Origin: Actinomadura nitritigenes
GTDB lineage: Bacteria > Actinomycetota > Actinomycetes > Streptosporangiales > Streptosporangiaceae
NCBI RefSeq assembly: GCF_017573545.1
Contig: NZ_JAGEOK010000027.1
Coordinates: 1-64,000, forward strand
DNA length: 64,000 bases
Reading direction: 5' to 3'
In this document: piece by piece, positions 39,987-51,157 of the stretch
How the letters are laid out: each line of letters opens with the position of its first letter
Numbering within the stretch: the stretch's first letter is position 1
Notes under the pieces: generated by a model
Seen by the model: the letters and a program-made list of their open reading frames with translations, nothing else
Told to the model about the DNA's origin: nothing
Database searches by the model: none
Made by a program: the position numbers and the translations under genes

Positions 39987-40949
39987 ATGCGCGCGATCGT
40001 CGTCTCCGAGAGCGGCGGCCCCGAGGTGCTGGTGCCCGGCGAGCGTCCCGACCCGGTGCCCGGGCCCGGGGAGGTGCTCGTCGACGTGGCGGCGAGCGGC
40101 GTCAACTTCATCGACGTGTACTACCGGACGGGCGCCTACGCGCAGCCGCTGCCGTACGTGCCGGGCGTGGAGGGCGCGGGGACGGTCGCGGCGGTCGGCG
40201 GGGGCGTCGGCGACGTCGCGGTGGGCGACCGGGTGGCGTGGTCGAACGTGCAGGGCTCGTACGCGCAGAAGGCCGTGGTCCCGGTGGACAAGGTCGTGCC
40301 CGTCCCGGACGGCGTCGGGCTGGACGACGCGGCCGCCGCGCTGCTGCAGGGATTGACGGCGCACTACCTGACCCGTTCGGTGCACGAGGTGAAGCCCGGC
40401 GACACCGTCCTCGTGCACGCGGCGGCGGGCGGGATGGGCCTGCTGCTCACGCAGGTCTCCAAGGCGGCGGGCGCGCGCGTCATCGGGACCGCCTCGACGC
40501 CCGAGAAGAAGCGGACGGCGCGCGACGCGGGCGCCGACGAGGTGCTGGACTACGACGGCTTCGCCGACCGGGTGCGGGAGCTGACCGGCGGCGAGGGCGT
40601 CGCGGTGGTGTACGACGGCGTCGGCGCCCCCACGTTCGACGGCAGCCTGGCGAGCCTGCGGCGGCGCGGGGTCCTCGCGCTGTACGGCGCGGCGGGCGGG
40701 AAGGTGCCGCCGTTCGACCCGCAGCGGCTGAACGCGGCCGGGTCGCTGTTCCTGACCCGGCCGACGCTGGCGCACTACACCGCGACCCGCGATGAGCTGC
40801 TGGAACGCGCCGCCGACGTGTACGGCTGGATCGTGTCGGGCACCCTCCGGCTGCACATCGGGAAGCGGTACGACCTCGCCGACGCGGCCGCCGCGCACGC
40901 CGACCTGGAGGCGCGCCGCACCACCGGGAAGCTGCTCCTCGTCCCCTGA
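39987..40949 (+). CDS. NADPH:quinone oxidoreductase, zinc-free MDR family
   Basis: The 320-residue protein matches QorA-type medium-chain reductases that reduce quinones with NADPH. It has VNFIDVYYRTGAY, PYVPGVEGAGTVAAVG, the nucleotide-binding HAAAGGMGLLLTQ, and no catalytic-zinc cysteines. The ATG at 39987 has GGAG five bases upstream; a GTG two codons earlier sits on it. Monocistronic. Confidence 0.92.
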   Translation: MRAIVVSESGGPEVLVPGERPDPVPGPGEVLVDVAASGVNFIDVYYRTGAYAQPLPYVPGVEGAGTVAAVGGGVGDVAVGDRVAWSNVQGSYAQKAVVPVDKVVPVPDGVGLDDAAAALLQGLTAHYLTRSVHEVKPGDTVLVHAAAGGMGLLLTQVSKAAGARVIGTASTPEKKRTARDAGADEVLDYDGFADRVRELTGGEGVAVVYDGVGAPTFDGSLASLRRRGVLALYGAAGGKVPPFDPQRLNAAGSLFLTRPTLAHYTATRDELLERAADVYGWIVSGTLRLHIGKRYDLADAAAAHADLEARRTTGKLLLVP

Positions 40950-40990
40950 CGATCATCCCCTAACGATGATCAGCACGGCGCCGGCTCCCC

Positions 40991-40996
40991 TAATCT
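40991..40996 (+). promoter_or_regulatory. -10 box TAATCT, leaderless start of kinase 1
   Basis: The hexamer ends seven bases before the ATG at 41004 and no ribosome binding site is present, so transcription probably starts at the initiation codon. Confidence 0.55.
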
Positions 40997-41003
40997 TGCC
41001 TCC

Positions 41004-42347
41004 ATGACGACTCGGACCGCCGATCCCCTCGAACAGGACGAGCCCCGCGTTCTCGGGCCCTACCGCCTGCTCGGCCGGCTCGGCCGCGGCGGCATGGGCA
41101 CCGTGTACCTGGCCGCCGAGCCGGACGGGCGCCGGGTCGCGGTGAAGGTCGTCAACCGCGAGCTGGCCGGGGAGCCGGCGTTCCTCGCCCGGTTCCGCCG
41201 GGAGGTCACCGCCGCGCGCCGCGTCCACCGGTTCTGCACGGCGCCCGTGCTGGACGCCGAGCTCGACCAGGACCCGCCGTACGTGGTCACCGAGTACATC
41301 GACGGCCCGAGCCTGGAGGCCGCGGTCCGGGAGCGGGGGCCGCTGCCCGGCTCCGACCTGGAGGGCCTGGCGGTCGGGGTGGCGACGGCGCTCGCCGCGA
41401 TCCACGGCGCTGGCATCGTGCACCGCGACCTCAAACCCGCCAACGTCCTGCTGTCCTCCACCGGGCCCCGCGTGATCGACTTCGGCATCGCCCGCGCCCT
41501 CGACGCGGCCGACGGCCCCACCCGCACCGGCCAGTTCGTCGGCACCCCGTCCTACATCGCGCCCGAGGTGCTGCACGGCGGGCCGGTCGAGCAGGCGTCG
41601 GACGTCTTCGCCTGGGGCTGCGTCATCGCCTACGCCGGGACGGGCCGCCCGCCGTTCCAGGGCGAGTCGGTCGCGGACACGTTCCGGCGGATCGGCGCCG
41701 AGGAGCCGGTGCTGGACGGCCTGGACCCGCGGCTGCGCGCGATCGTGGGCTCCGCGCTCGCGAAGGACCCGCGGAGGCGGCCGACCGCCGAGCGGCTCCT
41801 CGCCCGGCTCGTCGGGCAGGAGGCCGCCGATCCGGCGCGGACCGCGGAGACGGTCTCGGCGACCTGGCGGCGTCCGGAGGCGGCGCCCGCCCCGCCGCCG
41901 CCCGCTCCCGCTCCCGTTCCCGCCCCGGCGGACGTCCCGAAGCCGCGTCCCTCCGTGCCGCCCGCCGGCGGAGCGCCCGACGACGGCGCGTCCGCCGCCG
42001 CGCCGCCCGCGAAGGCCGCGCCCCCGGGGCCGGACGAGGAGACCGTCGTGGTCGACCTGCCGTTCCCGCAGGTGTGGCGCGGCCCGCGGCGCTGGTTCAC
42101 GCTGCTGCGCGGGCTGCTGGTGATCCCGCACCTGCTGGTGATGCTGCTCATGTACACCGCGCTGGTGCTGGTCATGCTGGTGAGCTGGGTGGTCATCCCG
42201 TTCACCGGCCGCTATCCGCGCCCGCTCTACGGCCTGGCCGTGGGCTGCCAGCGCTGGTCGAGCCGCGTCGTGGCGTACGCGTTCGGGCTCACCGGCGAGA
42301 AGATCCCGCCGTTCCGCACGCTGCCCCGCGCGCGCCGGTCGCGCTGA
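41004..42347 (+). CDS. Ser/Thr protein kinase fused to DUF4389 membrane domain
   Basis: The 447-residue protein has a PASTA-less Hanks kinase domain (18-270): glycine loop LGRGGMGTVYLA, VAVKVV lysine, catalytic HRDLKPANVLL, DFGIAR. A Pro/Ala linker follows (285-345). Residues 350-435 form a DUF4389-type domain with one or two helices: FTLLRGLLVIPHLLVMLLM, then IPFTGRYPRPLYGLAVGCQR and a final PPF. A kinase joined to DUF4389 is uncommon. Residues 75-180 are almost identical at DNA level to the next kinase. Confidence 0.92.
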   Translation: MTTRTADPLEQDEPRVLGPYRLLGRLGRGGMGTVYLAAEPDGRRVAVKVVNRELAGEPAFLARFRREVTAARRVHRFCTAPVLDAELDQDPPYVVTEYIDGPSLEAAVRERGPLPGSDLEGLAVGVATALAAIHGAGIVHRDLKPANVLLSSTGPRVIDFGIARALDAADGPTRTGQFVGTPSYIAPEVLHGGPVEQASDVFAWGCVIAYAGTGRPPFQGESVADTFRRIGAEEPVLDGLDPRLRAIVGSALAKDPRRRPTAERLLARLVGQEAADPARTAETVSATWRRPEAAPAPPPPAPAPVPAPADVPKPRPSVPPAGGAPDDGASAAAPPAKAAPPGPDEETVVVDLPFPQVWRGPRRWFTLLRGLLVIPHLLVMLLMYTALVLVMLVSWVVIPFTGRYPRPLYGLAVGCQRWSSRVVAYAFGLTGEKIPPFRTLPRARRSR

Positions 42348-42484
42348 GCCGCCGGGGCGCGCGAACCACCCGTGCCGCCCGAACCCGGCCGGTCCTCCGC
42401 GCGTCTGAAACGTCGGCGGCCACTAGGGTGCTACCCGAAACCCCCGCAACCTCCCGGCAACCCCCTCCCCAGGAACTTCACACC

Positions 42485-44197
<1,713 letters not shown>

Positions 44198-44221
44198 CCG
44201 GGAGGACCCGGCCGGCGCGGA

Positions 44222-45181
44222 TCACCGGTCGGCGGGCAGGTAGCCGGCGATCCAGCGGGCCAGCTCGGCGAACACCTCGCCGCGGGCGGGCTCGGCCGAC
44301 AGCGTCAGGTCGTGCAGCCCGCCGCCGATCCGGACGAGGGTGACGTGCCGGCCGAGCCGGGGCGCCCACTTCGCCATGTGCGCGACGTCCAGGACGGCGT
44401 CGGCACCGGTGACGTCGAGGACCTTGCGGGTGGGCCGGACGCTGCGCGTGGACGCCATCACCAGCACGGGCACGTCGATGTCCAGCCCGCGGTGCACGCG
44501 CAGCTGGCCGCGGCGGATCGCGGCGAGCCACGCCGCGCGCACCGGGAACCCCTCGATCGGCTTCCAGGCGAGGTCGAAGTCCCATTCGCCCTCGTGGTCG
44601 CGGTGGATGCTGCGCGGGTAGCGGTCGCTCACCCCGGCGGGCAGCGCCGCCTTCGGGAACCGGGGGCGCAGCGCCCGCGCCAGCCCCGCACCGACCTTGC
44701 GCATCGGCAGGGACTCGTTGATGTCGAGGAACGGGCTGTTCAGGAACACCCCGTCGACCAGGCCCTTGCCCTTCGCCCGGTCGGCCCACAGCGCGGCGAT
44801 GAGCCCGCCGGTGGAGTGCCCGTTCAGCAGCAGCGTGTCGTGCCCGTCGACGTCCCGGACGATCCGGACGGCCTCGTCGATCTCCGCGAAGTACTCCGTC
44901 AGGCTCTCGACGTAGTTCGGGGTCTGGTGCGGCCGCAGCGACCGCCCGTACTTGCGCAGGTCGAGGGCGTAGAAGTCGAAGCCGAGCCCGAGGTAGAAGT
45001 CGGCGAGGTGGGCCTGGAAGAAGTAGTCGACGAACCCGTGCAGGTACAGCACGGCCCGGCGGGACGGCTCCGCGCCGCGCCGCCGGACGAGGGTCGCCAC
45101 GACCTCGCCCTCGGCGTCGCGTCCCATCGGCAGCTCGATCGCCTCGTACCCGGGGCCGAGCACGTCCTCCGTCACGTCCAT
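44222..45181 (-). CDS. Alpha/beta hydrolase (serine aminopeptidase/lysophospholipase type)
   Basis: The 319-residue protein has an oxyanion region YLHGFVDYFFQAHLADFY, the nucleophile elbow NGHSTGGLIAALW, and a late histidine in GGGLHDLTLS; an Asp-rich stretch near DVTGADAVLD lies between. Family members hydrolyse monoacylglycerols or small esters. GGAG is five bases before the ATG. It is convergent with the kinase gene. Confidence 0.88.
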   Translation of the reverse strand: MDVTEDVLGPGYEAIELPMGRDAEGEVVATLVRRRGAEPSRRAVLYLHGFVDYFFQAHLADFYLGLGFDFYALDLRKYGRSLRPHQTPNYVESLTEYFAEIDEAVRIVRDVDGHDTLLLNGHSTGGLIAALWADRAKGKGLVDGVFLNSPFLDINESLPMRKVGAGLARALRPRFPKAALPAGVSDRYPRSIHRDHEGEWDFDLAWKPIEGFPVRAAWLAAIRRGQLRVHRGLDIDVPVLVMASTRSVRPTRKVLDVTGADAVLDVAHMAKWAPRLGRHVTLVRIGGGLHDLTLSAEPARGEVFAELARWIAGYLPADR

Positions 45182-45353
45182 CGCGTCTCCTTCGCCGTAC
45201 CGCCACCCTCAGCGTACGGCCAGGGGCATTCCACCCGGAGCCCCCTATTTGGACGTCCGATATGCGAGTCGCCGAGGTCCCGAACTCCCCTAAGGTGAGT
45301 GACGACCCCGTCACGGGTCGCGCCCCCCGGCCGCGGACACGGAACCAGGAGCG

Positions 45354-46757
45354 ATGACCGACACCACCGACGACCGCCCGACCCGGCTGCGGACCGGACT
45401 ACGCCGCCGCCACATGACGATGCTCGCGATCGGCGGCGCGGTGGGCGCGGGCCTGTTCGTCGGCAGCGGCACCGTGATCGGCACCGCCGGGCCCGCCGCC
45501 GTCGTCTCGTACGCGGCGGCCGGCGTCCTGGTGCTGTGCGTGCTCCGGGCGCTCGGCGAGATGGTGGTGGCGCGGCCGGTCGCCGGGTCGCTCGCCGAGT
45601 ACGCGCGGATGGCGCTCGGCCCGTTCGCCGGGTTCACGATCGGCTGGCTGTACTGGTACCTGTACGTCATCCTCGTCGGCGCGGAGGCGACGGCCGGCGC
45701 GGCGATCCTGGCCGGCTGGATCGGCCTGCCGCAGTGGTGCCTCGCCGCCGCGCTGCTGGTGGTGATGACGGCGGTCAACCTCGTCTCGGTCCGCTCGTTC
45801 GGCGAGTTCGAGTTCTGGTTCGCCTCGATCAAGGTCGCCGCGATCCTGGTGTTCCTCGTGCTGGGCGTGCTCTGGGTCGCCGGCCTGTGGCCCGGCTCCC
45901 CCGGCGGCCTGGACGTCCTCACCGGGCACGGCGGCTTCGCCCCGAACGGCGTCAAGGCGATCTTCACCGCGATCGTGGCGGTGATGTTCGCGTTCGGCGG
46001 CACCGAGATCGTCACGGTCGCCGCCGCCGAGAGCGCGGAGCCCGGCCGCGCCGTCGCGAAGGCGACCGGCAACGTGCTGTACCGCGTCGCGCTGTTCTAC
46101 GTGCTGTCCATCCTGCTCGTCGTGTCGATCCTGCCATGGAACGACGCCAAGGTGCTGACCAGCCCGTTCGTCAGCGCCCTGGACCGGCTGGACGTGCCCG
46201 CCGCCGGCACGGTGATGCAGGCGGTGATCCTCACCGCGGTCCTGTCGGTGCTGAACTCGGCGATCTACGTCTCGTCCCGGATGCTGTACGTGCTGACCCG
46301 GGACGGGGACGCGCCCGCCGGGCTGGTGCGGCTGAACCGGCGCGGCGTCCCCGTCCGCGCGATCCTGCTCGGCACGGTCGCGGCGTGGGCGGCGGTGATC
46401 GCCTCGTACACCTCGCCCGACCAGGTCTTCAAGTTCCTGATGAACTCGATCGGGGTCGTCCTGGCGTTCGTCTACCTGGCGATCATGCTGTCCGAGCTGC
46501 GGCTGCGCGCCCGGCTCCGGCGGGAGGACCCGGGCAGCCTGACCTACCGCATGTGGCTGTACCCGTACCTGTCGTGCCTGGTCATCGGCGCGCTGCTGGC
46601 GGTGCTGGCGTCGATGGCCTTCATGCACGCCCAGCGGTCGCAGCTGATCGCCTCGCTCGTCAGCCTCGCGGTGGTCGCCGCCTGCTACCCGCTGCGCGCG
46701 CGGTTCGGCCGCAAGCCGCCCGTCACCGCTCCCCCGGCCCTCACGAAGGCGCCCTAG
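45354..46757 (+). CDS. Amino-acid permease (APC family, AroP/GabP type)
   Basis: The 467-residue protein has twelve helices with the family start HMTMLAIGGAVGAGLFVGSG in helix 1, the E-M-V region of helix 2 (LRALGEMVVARPVAGSLAEY) and AFGGTEIVTVAAAES in helix 6. It imports a neutral, aromatic or GABA-like amino acid; specificity is unresolved. AGGAG lies close before the ATG. It is convergent with, and overlaps by four bases, a LysE-type exporter, so uptake and export genes face each other. Confidence 0.92.
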   Translation: MTDTTDDRPTRLRTGLRRRHMTMLAIGGAVGAGLFVGSGTVIGTAGPAAVVSYAAAGVLVLCVLRALGEMVVARPVAGSLAEYARMALGPFAGFTIGWLYWYLYVILVGAEATAGAAILAGWIGLPQWCLAAALLVVMTAVNLVSVRSFGEFEFWFASIKVAAILVFLVLGVLWVAGLWPGSPGGLDVLTGHGGFAPNGVKAIFTAIVAVMFAFGGTEIVTVAAAESAEPGRAVAKATGNVLYRVALFYVLSILLVVSILPWNDAKVLTSPFVSALDRLDVPAAGTVMQAVILTAVLSVLNSAIYVSSRMLYVLTRDGDAPAGLVRLNRRGVPVRAILLGTVAAWAAVIASYTSPDQVFKFLMNSIGVVLAFVYLAIMLSELRLRARLRREDPGSLTYRMWLYPYLSCLVIGALLAVLASMAFMHAQRSQLIASLVSLAVVAACYPLRARFGRKPPVTAPPALTKAP

Positions 46758-47398
46758 TCCTTCCTGCCGGTCGCGGCGATGGTGACGCCGAGGCCGATCA
46801 TCATCAGGCCGCCCGTGCCGCCGATCGCGGCGAGCCGGCGCGGCGACCGGGCGAACCAGCCGCGCGCGGCGCCGGCGGCCAGCCCCCAGCAGCTGTCGCA
46901 CAGCAGCGCGATCACCACGAAGATCAGGCCGAACACCAGCATCTGCAGCGGCACGTGCCCGTGCCCGCGGTCCACGAACTGCGGCAGCACGGCGGCGAAG
47001 AAGACCGTCGTCTTCGGGTTGGTGGCCCCGACGACGAAGCCCTGCCACAGGTCACGGGCGCGGCTGCGGCCGGCGGCGCCGCCCGCGCCGCCGATCGCCT
47101 CGGTCAGCGACCGGCGGTGCCGGAACGCCTGGACGCCGAGGTACACGAGGTAGGCGGCGCCCGCCAGCTTCAGCGCGGTGAACACCACGACGGACCGTTC
47201 CACGATCGAGCCGATCCCCAGCGCGACGGCGACGACCAGCGCCAGCGCGCCGATCTCGTTGCCGACGACGCTGGTCAGCGCGGTGCCGCGGCCGTGCGCG
47301 AGGGCCCGGCCGACCACGAACAGGACCGTCGGGCCGGGGATCAGGATGATGGCCAGCGCCATCGCGGAGAAGGCGAGCAGTTGTCCGGTCGACATCAT
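46754..47398 (-). CDS. LysE/RhtB-family amino-acid exporter
   Basis: The 214-residue protein has six helices with the LysE signature IILIPGPTVLFVVGRALAHGR near the start and VGATNPKTTVFFAAVLPQFV in the middle. It should export an amino acid or related compound. A TACTGT -10 box ends six bases before the ATG and there is no ribosome binding site, suggesting a leaderless transcript. Confidence 0.93.
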   Translation of the reverse strand: MMSTGQLLAFSAMALAIILIPGPTVLFVVGRALAHGRGTALTSVVGNEIGALALVVAVALGIGSIVERSVVVFTALKLAGAAYLVYLGVQAFRHRRSLTEAIGGAGGAAGRSRARDLWQGFVVGATNPKTTVFFAAVLPQFVDRGHGHVPLQMLVFGLIFVVIALLCDSCWGLAAGAARGWFARSPRRLAAIGGTGGLMMIGLGVTIAATGRKD

Positions 47399-47441
47399 GG
47401 ACGAACAGTACGCACCGGATTTCCCGCCCGCCCACCGGTTT

Positions 47442-48473
47442 TCACGCGGTCTCGACCCGCCAGGTCGCGCCGGACGCCTCCAGGAAGCCGAGGAAGCCGG
47501 CCGGGTCGAACGCCTCGGCGGGCGTGCGGGTGCCGGCGGGCGCCCCGTCCGCGACGAGCCGCCGGGCGCCCTCGACCGCGATCACCGCGGTGGTCCCGTA
47601 CGCGTCCGTCCCGGTGACCACCCCGCGCACGGTCCGCCCGGACGGGTCGGACGCCTCGGCCAGCATGAGCCACCGGGCCCCCGTGCGGGACGCCTCGTCC
47701 GGACGCTCCGGGACGCTCTCCACCGCCTCGGTGGTCAGGCCCCCGAACAGCGCGGCGACCTCGGTGCGGATCGCGCCCCGGACGCGCCGGGCCCGCACAT
47801 GGCGCGGGACGGTGACGACGCCGGGCAGCGCGAAGGGCGCGACCGCGACCTTCTCCGGCTCGCCGGGCAGGGCGATGGTCCGCCCGGTGTCGCCGGCGGG
47901 CGCGGCGGCCCAGTCCCCGTCGAGATAATCCAGCGGCGCCGCGCCGTCCGCCGCCGCCATCGACCGCGCGGTGCCGCGCGACACCGCACCCGGCCGCCGC
48001 AGGTCGGCGACCAGCAGGTCGTCGACGTCGCCGAGGCGGGCGGCGACGAGCGCGGCGATCAGGTCGCCGGGCCCGCCGTCGTCGGCCAGGCCGGGGACGA
48101 CCGTGACCCCGGCGCGCGCGGCGTCCGCATCGAACGCGTCGAGGACGTGCCGCAGGTAGCCCTGCTCGCCCGTGGTATCGACGTAGTGGCATCCGGCGGC
48201 GATCGCGGCCCGCACGACCGGCTCGCCCCACAGCGCGAACGGCCCCGCGCAGTTGACCACGGCGTCGCAGCCGCGGAACGCCTCGGTGAGGGCGGCGTGG
48301 TCGCCGAGGCCCGCGACGCGGAGGTCGGCGTCCGGCGCGCCGGCGCGGTCGGCGGCCGCGCACAGGCGCTCGCGGTCGCGCCCCACGGCGACGGCCGCGA
48401 TGCCCCGGCGGTGCAGTTCGGCGAGCGCCAGCCCTCCGGTGAACCCGCTCGCTCCGTAGACGGCGATTCTCAT
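47442..48473 (-). CDS. Saccharopine dehydrogenase-like NAD(P)-binding protein
   Basis: The 343-residue protein starts with a Rossmann motif YGASGFTGGLALAEL and continues with AVGRDRERL, DAVVNCAGPFALWGEPVV and CHYVDTTGEQGYL, as in trans-acting enoyl reductases and other saccharopine dehydrogenase-like proteins of actinobacteria. The reaction is not known. GGGAGG lies five bases before the ATG. A divergent AraC regulator suggests inducible expression. Confidence 0.9.
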   Translation of the reverse strand: MRIAVYGASGFTGGLALAELHRRGIAAVAVGRDRERLCAAADRAGAPDADLRVAGLGDHAALTEAFRGCDAVVNCAGPFALWGEPVVRAAIAAGCHYVDTTGEQGYLRHVLDAFDADAARAGVTVVPGLADDGGPGDLIAALVAARLGDVDDLLVADLRRPGAVSRGTARSMAAADGAAPLDYLDGDWAAAPAGDTGRTIALPGEPEKVAVAPFALPGVVTVPRHVRARRVRGAIRTEVAALFGGLTTEAVESVPERPDEASRTGARWLMLAEASDPSGRTVRGVVTGTDAYGTTAVIAVEGARRLVADGAPAGTRTPAEAFDPAGFLGFLEASGATWRVETA

Positions 48474-48589
48474 TGCTGCCTCCCTGTCGATGTGCTCTCT
48501 GCGATCACCGTAGGGAGAGCGCGCGAGACTCCCCATGCCTGAAGGTCCAGCCACCATGTCCATTCGTCTTGCTACCGGTCGTCTCGCGA

Positions 48590-48595
48590 TACGGT
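48590..48595 (+). promoter_or_regulatory. -10 box TACGGT, leaderless start of AraC gene
   Basis: The hexamer ends seven bases before the ATG at 48603. The same TACGGT occurs six bases before the ATG at 49589. Confidence 0.5.
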
Positions 48596-48602
48596 CGGAC
48601 AC

Positions 48603-49550
48603 ATGGACGTGCTCAGCGACGCGATCTCCGCCATGCGGCTCGGGCGGCCGCACTCCTCGCGCACCGTCCTGGACCCGCCGTGGGGCGTGCGGTTCGAGCC
48701 GCAGCAGGGCGCGGGCTTCCATGTGCTCCTCAAGGGCGCCTGCTGGCTGATTCCCACCGTGGGCGACCCGGTCCGGCTCAGCGTGGGAGACGTCGCGTTC
48801 CTGCCGCGCGAGCTCGGCCACGGCATCGCGGACGTCCCGGACCGTCCGCTGGCCGACGCGCGCTCCCTGACCCGCCTGCAGGCCGCCGGCCCGGCCGGCG
48901 CGAACGGCCACGACGCGGACGGCCGAACGGAGATGCTGTGCGGGGCGTACCGGCTCGACCAGTCCCGGGTGCATCCCCTGCTCGCCGAACTCCCCGACGT
49001 CGTCCACATCCCGGCGCGGATCGGCAGGCACCCGTCGCTGCGCGGGGCCATCGAGCTGCTCGGCCGCGAACTCGACGGCGGGACGCGGCACGGTGGTGAC
49101 GCCGCGCTGCCCGCGCTCCTGGACATCCTGCTGCTCTACATGGTGCGCGCCTGGTACGAGGACCGTCCGGCGGGCGAGGCGACGGGCTGGGCGGCGGCGC
49201 TCCGCGATCCGGCGGTCGCGGCGGCGCTGCGGGGCGTCCACGACGAGCCGGGCCGGCCGTGGACCGTCCGGTCGCTGGCCGAACGGGCGGGACTGTCCCG
49301 CGCCGCGTTCGCGCGCCGCTTCACCGCCACGGTCGGCGCGCCTCCGCTGGCGTACGCGACGTGGTGGCGGATGACGGTCGCCGCGCGGCTGCTGCGGGAC
49401 ACCGACCTGCCGTTGCGGGCGGTCGCGGAGCGGGTGGGGTACGCGTCGGAGTTCGCGTTCGCGAAGGCGTTCAAGCGGGAGTTCGCGGAAGCACCGGGCC
49501 GGTTCCGGGACGCCGCGGGCGGAGATGACCGGCCCTGGCCGGAGGAATGA
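48603..49550 (+). CDS. AraC-family regulator with cupin sensor domain
   Basis: The 315-residue protein has an N-terminal cupin_6 domain (HVLLKGACWLIPTVGDPVRLSVGDVAFLPREL broken by usual strands) and a C-terminal double helix-turn-helix: RSLAERAGLSRAAFARRFTA and LRAVAERVGYASEFAFAKAF followed by PGRFR. It is divergent from the saccharopine-dehydrogenase-like gene, its likely target. Confidence 0.93.
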   Translation: MDVLSDAISAMRLGRPHSSRTVLDPPWGVRFEPQQGAGFHVLLKGACWLIPTVGDPVRLSVGDVAFLPRELGHGIADVPDRPLADARSLTRLQAAGPAGANGHDADGRTEMLCGAYRLDQSRVHPLLAELPDVVHIPARIGRHPSLRGAIELLGRELDGGTRHGGDAALPALLDILLLYMVRAWYEDRPAGEATGWAAALRDPAVAAALRGVHDEPGRPWTVRSLAERAGLSRAAFARRFTATVGAPPLAYATWWRMTVAARLLRDTDLPLRAVAERVGYASEFAFAKAFKREFAEAPGRFRDAAGGDDRPWPEE

Positions 49551-49588
49551 TCGTGACCTAGGCCACATTCCCGGCATACGGTGATCGC

Positions 49589-51127
49589 ATGTCCGCCCCC
49601 GCCGGCGCCGCGTCCGGGCCCGTAGACGTCACCTCCCCCGACGGCCCGGCGCCGGTCGCCTGGCGGCCCGTGCTGCTGATGGCCGGCGCGCTCGGCGCGC
49701 TGCTGCTCGCGGTCGCCGCCCGCTACGGCTACCACCGCGACGAGCTGTACTTCCGCGTCGCCGGGCGGCACCTGGCCTGGGGATACCCGGACCAGCCGCC
49801 GCTGCTGCCGCTGCTGACCCGCGCCGCGACGGCCGCGTTCGGCGACACGCTCGTGGCGCTGCGCGTCCCCGCGGCCGCCTTCTCCGCGGCGAGCGTGGTG
49901 GTCGCCGCGCTCACCGCGCGGGAGATGGGCGGCCGGCGCCGCGCCCAGATCCTCACCGCCGCCTCCTACGCGGTGTGCCCGTTCGCGGTCGCGGTGGGCC
50001 ACAGCTTCTACACCGCGACGCTCGACCTGCTGCTGTCGACGGCGCTGGTGTGGCTCGCGGTCAGGTGGGTGCGGACGTCCGACCAGCGGATGCTCCTGGC
50101 GGCCGGCGTGGTCGCGGCGGCGGCGCTCAACGTCAAGTACCTGGCCGGGTTCCTGCTCGCCGCGATCGTCGCGGGCCTGCTCGTCTCCGGGCCCCGCGAC
50201 TTCCTGCGCCGCCCGATGCTCGCGGCCGGCGCCGCGGTGGTCGCGGTCGCGGTGGTCCCCGGGCTGGTGTGGCAGGCCCGGCACGGCTGGCCGCAGATCG
50301 ACATGGCCGGTGAGATCGCCGGCAGCGGCGACTTCGCCGGGCGGCCCGGCTTCGTCCCGTTCCAGATACTGATGACCGGGATCGTGCCGTCCTGGCTGTG
50401 GATCTACGGGCTGTGGCGGACGTACCGGTCGGACGCCCTGCGCCCGTTCCGCTTCCTCGGCCACGCGTACCTGCTGCTGAACGTCGTGTTCATCGCGACC
50501 GGCGGCAAGCCGTACTACCTGGCCGGGCTGTGGGCGGCGCTGTTCGCCGCCGGCGCCGTCGAGGTCGAGCGGCACGGCGCGCCGCGCGGGTGGGGCTGGG
50601 CGGTGACGGTCCCCGCGTACGCGGTGACGGCGCTGTGCAGCGTCGCGCTGACGCTGCCGGTGTACCCGGTGAAGTGGCTGGCCGACACGCCGCAGCCGGT
50701 CATCAACGCCGACTCCGCCGAGACGGTCGGCTGGCCCCGCTTCGCGCGGGAGGTCGCGCGCGTCTACCGGACGCTGCCGCCGGACGAGCGCGCCAGGGCC
50801 GTGATCGTGACGGGCAACTACGGGGAGGCCGGGGCGCTCGACCGGTACGGCCCGAAGCTCGGCCTGCCACGCGCCTACAGCGGGCACAACGGGTTCTGGT
50901 ACTTCGGCCGCCCGCCCGACACCGGAGGCCCCGCGATCGTCGTCGGCCCGGACACCGTCGCCGACGGCTCGTCCCTGCGCCGCTACTGGACGGACGTCCG
51001 CCCGGTGGGCCGCATCGACGACGGCGTCGGACTCGACAACCAGGAGCAGGGCAAGCCGGTATGGGTGTGCCGCGGGCAGCGCGGCCCCTGGACCCGCCTG
51101 TGGCCCGAGTTCAAGAAGCTCGGCTGA
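49589..51127 (+). CDS. GT39/ArnT-like membrane glycosyltransferase
   Basis: The 512-residue protein has about ten to twelve membrane helices and the PMT_2 pattern: YHRDELYFRVAGRHLAWGYPDQPPL puts the catalytic-type Asp-Glu in the first outer loop, followed by LRVPAAAFSA. A soluble C-terminal domain (about 390-512) follows the last helix. Such enzymes move sugars from polyprenyl phosphate to proteins or lipids at the outer membrane face; the acceptor is unknown. Promoter TACGGT lies six bases before the ATG. Confidence 0.88.
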   Translation: MSAPAGAASGPVDVTSPDGPAPVAWRPVLLMAGALGALLLAVAARYGYHRDELYFRVAGRHLAWGYPDQPPLLPLLTRAATAAFGDTLVALRVPAAAFSAASVVVAALTAREMGGRRRAQILTAASYAVCPFAVAVGHSFYTATLDLLLSTALVWLAVRWVRTSDQRMLLAAGVVAAAALNVKYLAGFLLAAIVAGLLVSGPRDFLRRPMLAAGAAVVAVAVVPGLVWQARHGWPQIDMAGEIAGSGDFAGRPGFVPFQILMTGIVPSWLWIYGLWRTYRSDALRPFRFLGHAYLLLNVVFIATGGKPYYLAGLWAALFAAGAVEVERHGAPRGWGWAVTVPAYAVTALCSVALTLPVYPVKWLADTPQPVINADSAETVGWPRFAREVARVYRTLPPDERARAVIVTGNYGEAGALDRYGPKLGLPRAYSGHNGFWYFGRPPDTGGPAIVVGPDTVADGSSLRRYWTDVRPVGRIDDGVGLDNQEQGKPVWVCRGQRGPWTRLWPEFKKLG

Positions 51128-51157
51128 CCCGGAACGTCAGCACGCACGCGACCGGGG

